Assembly (NCBI GenBank): GCA_030844895.1
Contig: CM061232.1
Coordinates: forward strand, 81,238,555 to 81,302,554
Reading direction: 5' to 3'
Length of the DNA: 64,000 bases
Source: Ambrosia x helenae
Lineage: Eukaryota; Streptophyta; Magnoliopsida; Asterales; Asteraceae
This document shows, piece after piece, positions 9,968 through 21,200 of this stretch (position 1 is its first letter; the number at the start of each line of letters is the position of its first letter). A program made the translations under genes and the position numbers. The notes beneath the pieces were generated by a model that had not been told where the DNA came from, ran no database searches, and worked only from the letters and a program-made list of their open reading frames with translations.

Positions 9968-12305
9968 TGAGTCCACTGACTCGTCAGTGGAAGTGGTTCA
10001 GCCGCCGAAAGCTTCTAGGGGGCATGGGCGATGGAAACACGCGCCGCGGAAGCATGATTATTCTTTCAAGAATGTGTTGGCCTATTCTGATTCTGAGTCT
10101 TCTAATGCAGGGGGCGAGTATGTCAAGAATCGACATAAGAGAAAGGATGGGCCGCCGTCGGGTGATGAGGATGAGGATGATGCTTCCAAGTTGAAGAACC
10201 GGAAGAGGAGCCAAACGGGGGTGTCCTCTCGTGGTGAAGGTGTTGGTAAGGGTGTTGTTGGGAGCGTCGGTGGCTCCACGGGCGGTGAGGGGAGCACTGG
10301 CGGCTCCAAGGATGCAAAGGGGGGCGGTGCAGGCCCCAAGGATAGTGAAAGTGTTGGGGGCAAGGGTAAGTCCCCCGCCAAGAGTACTGGGCCGCAGAAG
10401 GAAGGGGCCCAGTATTTTCTGTAGACATTAGCGCTCCTCCTATGCGCCAACCACTTTTCCAAAAGATTGTGAAGAAGAAGCCTAGTATGTATTCTTGCTT
10501 TCTTTCTCCTATTTGTACTTTTGTCTTTCATGGGATTTTCCGAGTGTTGTGCGCTTTGCAGTGAGCGCGCCCAAGGTGACTCCTTTTCCATCGCCCCCAC
10601 TCCTACCGCCGAGCAAGTTGCTGAGGCGGCTAGGAGGGAAGAGGAACAATTGTGGAATGAGAAGGAGGAAACAGAGAAGAAAGATGCTGCCAATTAAGCC
10701 CTTAAAAAGGCTGAGGAAGAAAAGGCGGAAAAAGCTCGCCTTGCTCAAGAGAAGGCGGAAAAGGAGAAGGCGGAAAAGGAGAAGGCTGTGGAGGCAGAAA
10801 GGGAGCGTCTCCGTTTGCAGGAGCAAAATTTCCTGGCAGAGAAGGCTTGCCTTGCCCTAGAGAGGGAAGAGAAAGAGAAAGCTGAAGCGGAGGCCCGGGC
10901 ACGGGCCAATGAAGCTTCTGGTTTTGAGAAGACCACCTCGGCAGGAGGCGCTGAGGACAGTAACTGGGAGGTTGGCCGGGTGGGGTGTGAGCCATCCGAC
11001 GCGGGGGGTAGGGAAATAGATGGGGCCTATGATGGTTCCAGCTGGATTGGTGGTGACGCTATCTTGCGTCCCCGCTGGGCGGTCAGGGAGAACACTTTAT
11101 TCTCCAACTCTTTGGCCGCCGAAGAGTTCGTATCTAGGGCGGTGCCCCCAAATTAAAGGGAGTATCAGGACAGCTTGAGTCGTCCTGACCTGATTACAAG
11201 CATGTGTGTAAATCAGGCGACTCAGCTGTCTTTGATGGACTCGTTAAGACGGCACGATGCCGCTATGCAGCGGGACATCGCCCGCCTTAAAACCGAAAAG
11301 GCTGCCCTCACCGAGAAGGAGGTGGCCTTCAAGTCTAAAGTTTATGAGTATCGCCGCCATGCTCATAAGGCAGAACACCAAGTTAAAAAGCTTGAAGATG
11401 ACGCGGCGGCGGATAAGAGGCGGTGGACGGAGTCCTCTCACCGCAATAATGAAGAGACGAGGTGGCTGAAGGAACGCCTCCAACAGGTGAAGGAGGAAAA
11501 TAGGGTGGATGTGGCCAAGCTAGATCAAAAGTGTAAGGGCCTCTCTGAAAGGACCACAAAATACATTGAGATGCGCAAGGAGCTAGAATCTAAAGATGCT
11601 GACCTTGTGACTGCTACTGAGCGCATCTCTGCTTTGGAGAAAGAGAGGGTTAAAATCATTCAAGTGAAAGAGGACCTGGAGCGGGTGTTGGGCGCTGTGG
11701 AGGAGGCTTGTGATGCGGCTATGAAGGAGGCTGAGAATGCCAAGAACCTTCTGGACGAGTCCGCCTCCATTCAGGAAAGGATACAAGAGTCACTCCGCTG
11801 GTTGATGACCAGCGGAATTGAAGAGGTAAGCGTTTGCCATGTTGTTTACTTTATCCTCCTTTTATTTGTTAAAGTTTCTAACTATTGTCCCGCCTCTGCA
11901 GATCTTCAAGCGCTTCTGGTAGGAGCCTAAGCTTGGTGACCTGGTTGCCGCCATAGCTTCTTCCACACACGCATATGGGTTTAGCGAGGGCTATGAAGAT
12001 GGTTTCTTGCATGCTCAGTATAATGGGCGTATTATCGATGTGGAGCATTATGGCAAACCCCTGATGGAGGAATATGAGGCGGAACTCACCAAATTTGAGA
12101 TGATTGAGTTCCCCATCCTTCAGGTGGTGGCGGACTGTAATCGGAACGCTAATCCTCCCGTTGCCCAAAATACTTCATAGAGAAATCTGATGAGTTGGGA
12201 AGGCAGGCGGAGAAGGAGTGGCCCAAGGCCTCGGGCGAATGGTTTTCTCGGACCCAACCTGGCACCGAGGAGAAGCTGGTGGACTTCAGCGGCTCCAATG
12301 ATTAG
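9968..12305 (+). pseudogene. Tat antisense gene, 3' part (coiled-coil C-terminal half)
   Basis: This continues the gene cut at 7371. Exon 2 encodes a Ser/Gly/Lys-rich linker (GGEYVKNRHKRKDGPPSGDE, then Gly-Ser repeats) and shifts frame near 10415. Introns with GT-AG borders are visible at 10495-10563 and 11826-11901. The next exon encodes a very long charged coiled coil (KAEEEKAEKARLAQEKAEK, ERERLRLQEQN, later LEKERVKIIQVKEDLERVLG). The last exon has YGFSEGYEDGFLHAQYNG, which in composite homologues forms a C-terminal domain. Stops at about 10695 and 11153, a TAG just after the last splice site (11922-11924, in KRFW*EPKLG) and a frame change near 12175 show decay. The coding frame ends at TAG 12303-12305. 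A transcript would run towards the minus-strand integrase. The biochemical role is unknown. Confidence 0.68.
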
Positions 12306-12499
12306 GCACCAATTGTATTTTGATTTGTGATTGAACTTGTACGCGCCTGTAAATATTTTTTGGGTTTTTAACTCCCAAATGTTAATGAAAGCTTTCGTTT
12401 GTTATATCTTGTATTCTCGCGCTAGTTTCTGTTTTTACTTATTTAACCAAGTCATCACCCGGTGTGTAAGTAGAAATTAGCGCGTGTGTTTTGCTGATT
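12306..12499. other. 3' flank of the Tat antisense gene
   Basis: No gene. The AT-rich stretch with AATGAAAG (about 12383-12390) just after the coding end is a plausible 3' UTR and polyadenylation zone for the plus-strand gene. This is an inference from composition only. Confidence 0.4.
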
Positions 12500-12850
12500 A
12501 GTCCGGCGTTCAAGTGTTAAATACTTTTGCCTTGAAGACTATAAAGCAACACAAATTGTGCCTTGAGTCCGACTAGCGTGCCTAAAGGACTTGTCTTGAA
12601 GACTTTTGTTCGTGCTACGGGGTAACGTGTGACCTTTTAAGTCCGATGTGTTTTTAAACATGTCTAGAAGAATTAGGTTTAGCACGTATTCGTGGCGCGA
12701 TGTTTAAGTCCGACAAGTAAACCATGTCTTGAAGACTTTGGCGCAGCGTATTTGGCTGAGCGCGTTTACGAGTCCGGCATGCGCTGGGCATGCCTTGAAG
12801 ACTCATTCGCGTCACTGCCATAGCACGAGGCTGCTTTAGTCCGGCGTAGG
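12500..12850. repeat. Six-unit ~67-bp tandem array of hairpin-like repeats
   Basis: AGTCCG begins units at 12500, 12566, 12640, 12707, 12771 and 12838, with spacings of 66, 74, 67, 64 and 67. Most units end with (C)TTGAAGACT, so AGTC and GACT form the ends of an inverted repeat. The clearest unit is AGTCCGGCATGC-GCTG-GGCATGCC...GAAGACT at 12771-12802. The loops differ in sequence but tend to stay self-complementary. The array lies exactly between the end of the plus-strand antisense gene and the end of the minus-strand integrase. Confidence 0.8.
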
Positions 12851-13781
12851 TTGTAGCATTGCAGGATCGCGGGATGGGTGTTCCATCCAGTTTCTCTAGG
12901 GTGTATGCGCCTTTCCCCAATACCTATTGAATCTTGTATGGCCCTTCCCAAGTTGGTGCTAGTTTTCCTAGTTTTCGACTTTGGAAGCTTCGTTGTTGCA
13001 GAAAACATAGTCGCCGATTCTGAATGCGCACTCTTTAACGCGCTGATTGTAATAGTGCCCCAGTTGTGTCAACCACTCTTGCAAAGTCTGGTCCACGAAC
13101 TGTGTACCATTTGCTAATTACGAGTTTCATTGGTAAGCCGAATCTACATATGACGAATTCCCAAATGAATTTCTTGACGTGTGCCCCGTCAATCTTGGCG
13201 AGAGGTTTTGCCTCGACCCATTTGGTGCAGTAATCAATGGCAACGATTAGGAACTTGACATTCCCTGTTGCCGTCGAGAATGGACCGACCAGATCAATTG
13301 CCCATTTTTGTAATGGCCATTCGGCTGTGACAGGCATCAGGTTGTTCTTTGGGCACAGGGTGATTGGTGCATGGCGCTGGCAACTATCATATTTGCGCAG
13401 CTCTTTGACTGTGTCCAAGTGCATTCCCGACCAATAATACCCTGCGTTCATGAGTTTTGCGACCACCATCCTTGGGCCCACGTGTAGTCCGTATGTTCCT
13501 TCATGTATATCTCTAATGAGGAAAGAAGCATTAGCGGAGTCGACACAGCGGAGTAGTGGCCCTAGGTAGGAGCGGCAATATAAGATGTGGTCTGTGAGTT
13601 GATAATGAAGAGCCTTGTGTCGTATTTTCCGGGCTTCTGTCTTGTCGTCAGGCAAGGCACCGGAGGACAGGTAGGCTTTGATTGGGATCATCCAGGATGC
13701 GTTGCCTGTGTGGATGACGTTGACTTGTCGTGGTAGAACAGATGGTTTGCTGAGTATTTCGACGCAGACTTCTTTTGCCAT
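12848..13781 (-). pseudogene. Tat integrase (degraded)
   Basis: The minus-strand frame runs from IHEGTYGLHVGPRMVVAKLM (zinc-binding region) through DSCQRHAP, WAIDLVGPFSTATGNVKFLI and VAIDYCTKWVEAKPLAKI. The zinc finger has lost its first cysteine (KYDSCQ instead of K-C-D-S-C-Q). The second catalytic aspartate region, usually SDNG-QF, is scrambled to ISKWYTVRGPDF. After ~13050 the frame shifts but remnants continue: VFCNNEASKVEN, WEGPYKIQ, then a C-terminal LDGTPIPRSCNAT at about 12850-12900. It lies immediately after the archaeal-type RNase H, as expected for a Tat polyprotein. It cannot be active. Confidence 0.85.
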
Positions 13782-14317
13782 GTGTTAAAAACCGTAGAAG
13801 CCATTTTGCTCAGCGCATCGGCTGGTTTGTTTTCACTGCGCCTAACATATTCTATGGTGTAGGAGTCAAATCTGCACATGAGCTGCTTGGCTTGTTCCAA
13901 ATATAGAGCCATGGTTTCGTCCTTTGCGTCATAAGTTCCGTTTCTCTGGTTCGCGACAAGCAATGAGTCCACGTGTGCCTCCACGTGCCTGGCCCCCATT
14001 TTTTACATGATGCAGAGGCCTGCCAGCAGCGCTTCGTATTCCGCCTGGTTATTCGTGCTTTTAAAATCGAGGCGGATGGCGTATTTGAACTCGTGTTTAT
14101 CTGGGCTGATAAGGCGGAGACTCGCCCCAACGCCATCATCATTGGAGGCCCCATCTGTGAAGAGGTACCACTTTTGCGATGGGTCTTGAGCTAGCACGGG
14201 GGACTGTTCGGCTTTGCATTCTTCAATTTTGTCGGCGGGTATTTCCGTGACAAAATCAGCTAAAACTTGACCTTTGATTGCGGGTCTGGGCTTGTAATAA
14301 ATGGTATGTTCTCCCAA
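13782..14317 (-). pseudogene. Second, archaeal-type RNase H of the Tat polyprotein
   Basis: Residues KWYLFTDGASNDDGVGASL supply the first catalytic aspartate of the RNase H fold, and STNNQAEYEALLAGL supplies the glutamate helix. A frame change near 14000 leads to VEAHVDSLLVANQRNG (third acidic strand) and YVRRSENKPADALSKMAS, which closes the domain. A stretch before the domain (QVLADFVTEIPADKIEE) is the typical connection from the first RNase H. Two RNase H domains in one polyprotein is a recognised Tat/Ogre trait; the extra copy may support plus-strand processing (known for the family, not shown here). Confidence 0.85.
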
Positions 14318-14326
14318 TTCAATAGC

Positions 14327-15139
14327 CTATTTGGCGAGACGACCCAAAAGTTCAGGCTTGCAGAGAACGTCGCTGATTCGATAGTCCGTGAGGATGTTGA
14401 TCGGGTGGCCTTGGAAATACCTGCGCAACCTTCGAGATACGTGCACGAGAGCGAGAACCAGCTTTTCCATGACGGTATACCTCGTTTCCGCGTCCAGCAG
14501 GGTGCGGCTGATGTAGTAGATTGGCGTTTGCACCCCTTTGCGATCTACCATGAGGACCGCGCCTATCGCTCGCTCTGTGATGGAGAGGTAGAGTGTGAGG
14601 GGTCCTTGGGTAGAGGTGCTGTTAAAGTTGGGAGATTGATGAGGCATTGCTTCATTGCCTGGAAGGCTGTTTCGGCTTCCGGTGTCCAACGGAAGTTGCT
14701 CTTCCTTAAACAATTTTCAAAGTGTCCACGAATGGGAACGGCTTTGAGGCGTAATTTGATAAGAAATGATTGAGGGCCACCAGACGGCCCATCAGGGTTT
14801 GCATTTCTTTGATGGAGGTGGGGGAAGGCATTCTTTCGATGGCTTGTACTTTCTCCGGGTTCGCGCGGAAGCCATCTTGCGTGACAATTACGCCAAGAAA
14901 TTTACCTTCCTCCATTGCGAAGGAGCATTTGCTGGGGTTCAGCTTCATGCGCACCTTGCGCAGCTGATCGAAGGTTTGCTGAATGTCGCGCAGCATGTCT
15001 CCCTCTTCCTTGCTCTTGATTACGAGGTCGTTGACGTATACTTCTAGTCGTACGCCGATTTCATTCACAAAATCGGTGTCCATGAGGCGTTGGTAAGTGG
15101 CACCCATGTTCTTTAAGCCGAACGACATTTTGGTGTAGC
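14327..15139 (-). pseudogene. Tat reverse transcriptase (palm/thumb) and first RNase H
   Basis: The frame MSFGLKNMGATYQRLMD begins just left of the solo LTR at 15145. LEVYVNDLVIKSK follows, where the usual catalytic Y-x-DD is YVND, so the first catalytic aspartate is replaced by asparagine. Then come KCSFAMEEGKFLGVIVT and the thumb region with LMGRLVALNHFLSN. A frame change near 14706-14713 leads into the first RNase H (LYLSITERAIGAVLM, YYISRTLLDAETRYTVMEK, INILTDYRISDVL). The missing upstream part of the palm is at 18056-18219, beyond the solo LTR. The enzyme is inactive as encoded. Confidence 0.87.
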
Positions 15140-15144
15140 AAAAT

Positions 15145-18050
15145 TGTGATGCCCCGCAATTTCAGGTTCTTACTTTAACTAAACTCTAGTTACATTCATT
15201 GCATTCTACTTAACTAGGGTTAGCTAGATAGGACACACGTTGCACAGTTATAGGTTAATAACTGCATGAAGTGATAATTCGGGGAATTACAAGACTGTAT
15301 ACATGAGTAGTGAACCTCGGACGTTGATGAACAATGAAATTAAATAATTGTGAATTAATTAATTGAGATTGATTGCAACTATGTGCTTCTATGAAACTCT
15401 GTGAAACTATGTGCAAACAGTATGTGATTACGTGAACTTAAACCGAAAACGTTAATAAAAATTATAATAGGTGGACCATTAGGATGGTTGGGGTCTTAAC
15501 ACATGGGGTTACACTTATTATGGTCCATAATAGCGAAAAACATCGATAAAAACACGTTGTACGACGAAACAGGCCACCCGACGCGGGCCGAAGGGGAGTG
15601 AGCGGCCGCTCACTGCCTCCGAGCGGCCACGTGCGGGTGCCAGATTCCACCAAACCGACTTAAAGCATTATTTAAGCAACCTTATGCCTCTTGTATCCCC
15701 TAAACTCAAACCCTATTCGCCCCCTACTGCCCTATTATGAAAATATCAATTCCTAACACCTGCTAAGGCTCAAGAACATCGATCGGGAAGCTTGGAGAGC
15801 ATTCGGTTGATAGTTTTGAAGTGCTTGCGGTATAACATTCAATCTCTTGTGTTTTAATCTTCTTTAATATGTTATTAAAACCTTATAACTAAGTTTGTCC
15901 AGGTCTGAAACGTTTTCATAAAGATTAAAACTTGAGGTTTATAAAGATTGAATGGGTTAAACATAATCTTATGCGATTAGTAATTGATAGGTTGCATGTT
16001 GTGCATGTTTATGGTGTTTAGATCTTTAGGGTTTATGGTTTTGCATGTGTTATGATAGGCTCTGATCATGTTAGGTCCTATGAATGTTTTATGATGGTTT
16101 TTGATTATCGTTGATCGATTATATGCATACGTGAGTAGTTTAAATAAGAGTTTATGCATGAATAAAATCTGGACAGAATGTTTGGGTCGAATTGTAGGGT
16201 CTGTTACGTAACTTAAACATGTTGGTTTTGATGATTTCATTGCATGGTTATATTATACATGGTCTTAACTTTTCATAATGGGCAAAATCGTCTGATTTGG
16301 ACGTCGTTTGATAAGTTTTTGAAATTTTCTTTGATTAAAGGTCATATCATATTTTCGGATTAACAAACTGAGTCATCTTTAAACAATCATAACTCGAGTT
16401 TTACAAAGAATTAAGTTATGAAATTTTGACAGTAGGTCAACATTGGATTAACTTGGCGTTTCAAAGTGGATTCATCCCATTTGGATGAAGACACGATTTT
16501 TGGTAATTTTTCTACTAATCTAATCTGTTATGTGTATTTTTTGAACGTAGCTGTGTTGCATGATTTTTCATAATTTTTGTACAAGGTTTCATCACAAACT
16601 AAAAATATAGATTTGTATAGTAGATCCCTTAGAATATTTAGTAAAAGTTTGGGAGTCTAACTCACTGGAAAAGTATTTTTAATAAATTAGTTTTCACGGC
16701 GTATAATCTGTCCTAAAACGCAGATTGTGTATTGTGTGTTTATGTGACTATTTGGAGTCTTATGGGGTATGTATTTGACATGAACTTGAATGGAAACTTA
16801 TATGAGATGCATATGAAGTGTAAAATTGATGATAACCAACATATTCACCAACGGGTCCGTATGGTTTACTTATACATGTAGAATCATTAGGTGTCACTTA
16901 CACGGTTTTGAACTTTTAAGCGTCTTGGACAAACGGGTTATATGGTGTAATGATATTACACATATACTCACTTAGTGACACATGTAATAGGTAGTCGGTA
17001 GCTCACCCTACTTTGGAAGTTTGGATTTACTTGCTTGCATACTAAGGTGAGTTTCACTACTTTTTCTCAAAAGCATGCGTCTCTGGTTGGAGACACACAC
17101 ATTAATTCCTGGTTGGGAATTACTTACTTTTCTAGTCCGGTTTGGGACTAATTGTACATCTCGGGTTTGAGATGCTTTCACTCCTGGTGTGGGTTGGGTT
17201 TTACGAATCTTTGTGTGGATTGCGCTTTTATCAGTTTGAAACTTTTACGGTCCTTTGTAAACTAAACACTCTATCACTTAAAGTCCTTACATATTATTGG
17301 GTTAATCGCTGGAGGTGAACGGGGTATTAGTTGATAGCGCTATTAGGTTGTGCAGCAACCTCATGTTTGCGGTGCTGGGAGCACGGGCATGAACTTCTGA
17401 TCACATCTATTTTGCTAGTGTTGATAGACACTAGTCACTAAGGCAGTTTAACGTATGTTAACACATTACTGAAGGTTCCCAATAATCACATGTTTAGTTA
17501 CAATGAGTGGGACAGCTACCCCTGACATGCTTAAACTGGGACACTTGAACATTTGGGTTTTTGACTACTTTATACTTGTTGCTACGTGGTCTTGGAGACC
17601 TACGCTTTTACTTGGTTACGTGGTTTTGGAAACCTACGCGTTTACTTACTCACCTTCTTTACTTTGTGAACTCACCAACATTGTTTGTTGACCCACGATA
17701 TACATGCTTTTGCAAGAAGTTAGCTTCCGGTGCCACGATTAGAAAGCACTACACACTTCACTGCATTTGGGTCTAGGCATACATCTAAATTCCATTCTAT
17801 GCTTTTACGTTTTCTTTTATATGGTTCTATCTTGGGCGCGTTGTTTTGGGCATGGTTTTAAAATGTCTATGTTTGGTTTACGCTTCCGCAACATAACTAA
17901 ACTTTTTGGTAAACGCTAAACTTGAATTTTGAAAACGAACTAAATGGTTTGGGCATTTAGAGTTCGTTCATATGACTTATGGTTGTGGGATTCTAGTATG
18001 TCATGCGCCTCGCGGTATAAACCCCACAGTGGAAATTTGAGGGTGTGAAA
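15145..18050 (+). mobile_element. Solo LTR of the Tekay-type family (2906 bp, TSD AAAAT)
   Basis: It starts TGTGATGCCCCGCAATTTCAGG and ends GGAAATTTGAGGGTGTGAAA (the expected final CA is now AA). The flanking 5-bp repeats AAAAT are at 15140-15144 and 18051-18055. It is colinear with, and inverted relative to, the LTRs at 27211-30098 and 35246-38106. Excision rejoins the reverse transcriptase coding of the Tat host at GTF/CYTKM. A perfect 18-bp palindrome, AGTGAGCGGCCGCTCACT, lies at 15597-15614, followed by the TATA-like ATTATTTAAGCAACC. No internal region remains. Confidence 0.93.
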
Positions 18051-18055
18051 AAAAT

Positions 18056-18219
18056 GTACCCATATCGGTGCGGAATGCCGTCTTGTGCTCATCTTCCTTT
18101 GCCATTTGTATTTGGTGGTACCCCTTATATGCGTCCAAGAAGCACTTGAAGCGGTAAGGGGCTAGGGAGTCCACCTTTATATCGATTTCTGGCAGGAGAT
18201 AACAGTGTTTGGGACACGC
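18056..18219 (-). pseudogene. Tat reverse transcriptase fragment between two insertions
   Basis: This 164-bp island on the minus strand encodes ACPKHCYLLPEID, KCFLDAYKGYHQIQMAKEDE and KTAFRTDMGTF, the fingers/palm region containing motif A of reverse transcriptase (LDAYKGYHQI, with its catalytic aspartate). It is bounded on the right by the CACTA element (TSD CTT) and on the left by the Tekay solo LTR (TSD AAAAT). Both junctions restore canonical motifs when the inserts are ignored. Confidence 0.9.
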
Positions 18220-18222
18220 CTT

Positions 18223-21200
18223 CACTAGTACAAAAATTGGGCCTAAAGTCGCGGTGTATTAGACTTAAGACGCGGACATCGACCGCGTGTTTCCGTGGCG
18301 CGTCTTTAAATAAATTTGGTAATAGTCGCGGTAGTCTTTCCGCGTCTTCAAAGTCCTGCCGCGTCTTCTCAGACTTCCATATAAATGTTATATTCTTTTC
18401 CGTAACCGCGACTTCAGCTCATTATTAATTTATTATATTATACAACCGCGACTTCACTTAGTGCTTAAATGTTTTACATATTTCTTAACCTGCTGTTGTG
18501 CTTAAGACCTGCTGCACTTCGTTGTTTATACTCTGGCTTCTTTTCAGTCCTATATATGCATTTTTTTCTGAAGTATCTGAAAGGAAGCGGTTGATTATTA
18601 TTGTTATTATCGGCACGCAATTTGCAACCAGTCACCATAATCCACTACAAAGACAAAACTTCTCAACGGCGGGAACATTGCAAACATTTGCCAAATCACA
18701 GGCCGTTAACTCCGGTTAGTTTTGTGAATAACACTAAGAGACTAAAAATGAATTCTTATATGTGATGAGAATTCTCACATGTACTTTATATGCAATAAAA
18801 AATCAACAGGCCGGAACCTCTACACCAGACAACCCACTGGGAACTCTAGCACGTAACATAGAGGTTCGATAAATTGATTGGCGACCTGCGACGAAGAGGC
18901 AGTGAACTTCTTGGAAATTGAATCATCAGCTCCCAAGCTCCTGCGTTTAGAAGGAACCTCCTAAAAGGACACATAGATATCAAAAGCCGCCCAAAAAAGG
19001 GCTGGCGAAAAACGCTCAGGCCGCGTAAAACACACAATGTCCCTATGACCTATGAAACATGAAGTATAAAATCAAGTACAAATGCGAGTTACATTTAGCA
19101 AAACATATCGGCGTAGACAACTAGGTAATGTAGAAAGACTTAGTGGTGATTAAACCCAGGGTAGTACCTGCAAAAAATAAGAATATAAACTTTCAGTTGC
19201 CAGTGATAACAACAGTTAAATAGATGGCAACATAATAGAAATGCAAGATTTGTAGTAATCAGGTCACATTCAGGTAGCAAAGCAAACACGACATTTCTGT
19301 TTTATAAGCAACCCGTCGGAGCATGTAAAGGCCACATGTTCACACTAAAAAAGACGAAGAGAAAAGCAAACATATATGTGACAAAACGCAGGCAAACGAT
19401 GACTATCAACGGGCAGCCAGAAACTAAAAAGACGTCTCTTTTGTGACTTACCGTATGAAGTCAGAAATGTCTGACGTCCTTTTCGTTGTGGTAACTGTTT
19501 TATCGCCTAAGCCAGATCTTTTTCGCATTTGCTATTTTCTGGCTCCTTTATTTCCAACTTCATACTACCAGTCACAAATAACCGAGACAGCTAGAATATA
19601 AAGCAAAGGTGAAAGCAGCGGCTAGTAAAACCAACATAGCATATATATATATATCACAATTAAGTAAACATTCTTTGTACAAAAGGCGATTAACACAATG
19701 TTATAACACCCAAAACAAATCCATTAGCTATTATTTATCGGCTAATGAAGTAGCAAGAATGAGGCAAATAGAATAGGCAGAGCACAAATTAATAGCTTTT
19801 TACCATCAAGTAGTAACATCCAAAGAAATAGCATACGCGGGAAAGACCAATTCCAAACAGTAATAAAAATTTACCCAAATAAAAGAACACATCAATGTTT
19901 AGAGTTTATCGTCTCCATTATATAAGTAACAAAAGAAGCGTAAACCACTAATTTATTGACCCAATACACTACCTCACATTCATTATTAATAACATTAATA
20001 ATAATAATAATAAAGTACTATGTATGATGTATCAACTACTCCCAAGTTCTAACCAAGTATGTTGATTTCACATTATATATTTAGAAATTTAACACCAACA
20101 AGTGTGATTAACCAGCGTGCGTTGCGCGACTTATGATTCGGGTGTAACCAAAACCCATACCGACACGCGAGATTACAAAAACGAACTTTCTCCTGGTATC
20201 AATACCCGCGCGTTGCGCCGGGGAATCCCCGTTGTGGTTGGTAGCGTTGCGCCGGGACTCCCCGTTGCGGTCGGTATCGACTCGTTTATTATGGCACCAA
20301 CAACGAAAGAGGAAAAATAAAATCGTGATATGACATGATTTATATTGTTAACAACTTAACACTCAAGGGAAAACCTTAGCACTTAGCTTGCATCAACAGG
20401 AGGCATCAAGTGGTTTGCAAAATTCCATAAATGAAAACCGGTTGTACTGTCACCAAGCAAATTGTACCAGGTATAGCATTAGATACAAAGTGGTGACTTG
20501 AGAGCAATCAGTTTTAGGCATGTTTACTACAATTCAAATTTTGACATATTAAATATAGGTATTTATGTTGAAATTTAACTCCAATTATAGCATTGGAGAT
20601 CTATGCAATGAGCATATCTTTCACATCACTACTGCCCCCTTGTCAAGAGCTTCATTACAAAACATAGTCCCCGTTTTTCACCATTCTTCATCACAAATCT
20701 GATTCTTATGGTATCTAGTCTAGTCTAGTATACAATACTTGATTTTATGTGTAATATACGACTATTGATATTGGAAGCTTATGCAATTCAACAAATTCAG
20801 CGGACTCTCAATTTATCATATACCTTAACGTGTTTAACCCATTAAAGATATAACTTAACCCAGATGGCCAGAACCAGATCATGCCATATGTGAACAGGTC
20901 ATTACCACATTCATAAAGAATGCAAAGTGAAGTTGTGTTAATTAATATATTCTAGTGGGGCATTCAGAGTTTTGCTATTCAAAAACCAAGACTTACAATT
21001 TTTGAAGTTGTGTTAAGCTTCCAAGGTTTGGGATTCTCCCACTGAAGTAGTTGCTATCTAGGCTGCTGCACAACTGTGAAAAGTATTGATAATGATATAA
21101 GAACATCATCCAATAAGTGTGATCATCAAAATGTTATTTTATAAGTGTGCATACAAATCTGTCAAGTTGGCCAAATTATTGAGCTCCATTGGCAATTCAC

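Noticed and set aside
10082..10693. 203-codon minus-strand ORF (and others at 10123, 10509, 10702)
   Set aside because: Antisense shadows of the Lys/Glu- and Gly/Ser-rich coding of the Tat antisense gene; they cross its intron and frameshift and have no similarity.
12500..12850. CRISPR-like periodic array
   Set aside because: Units are degenerate with variable spacing, it is plant retrotransposon DNA, and there are no cas genes.
20190..20290. GCGC-rich hairpins resembling a Helitron 3' end inside the CACTA element
   Set aside because: TACCCGCGCGTTGCGCCGGG resembles a Helitron hairpin, but no CTAG terminus at the right distance and no 5' TC end could be matched.
20117..20320. 67-codon ORF inside the CACTA element
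   Set aside because: Built from a GC-rich direct duplication; no similarity to transposase.
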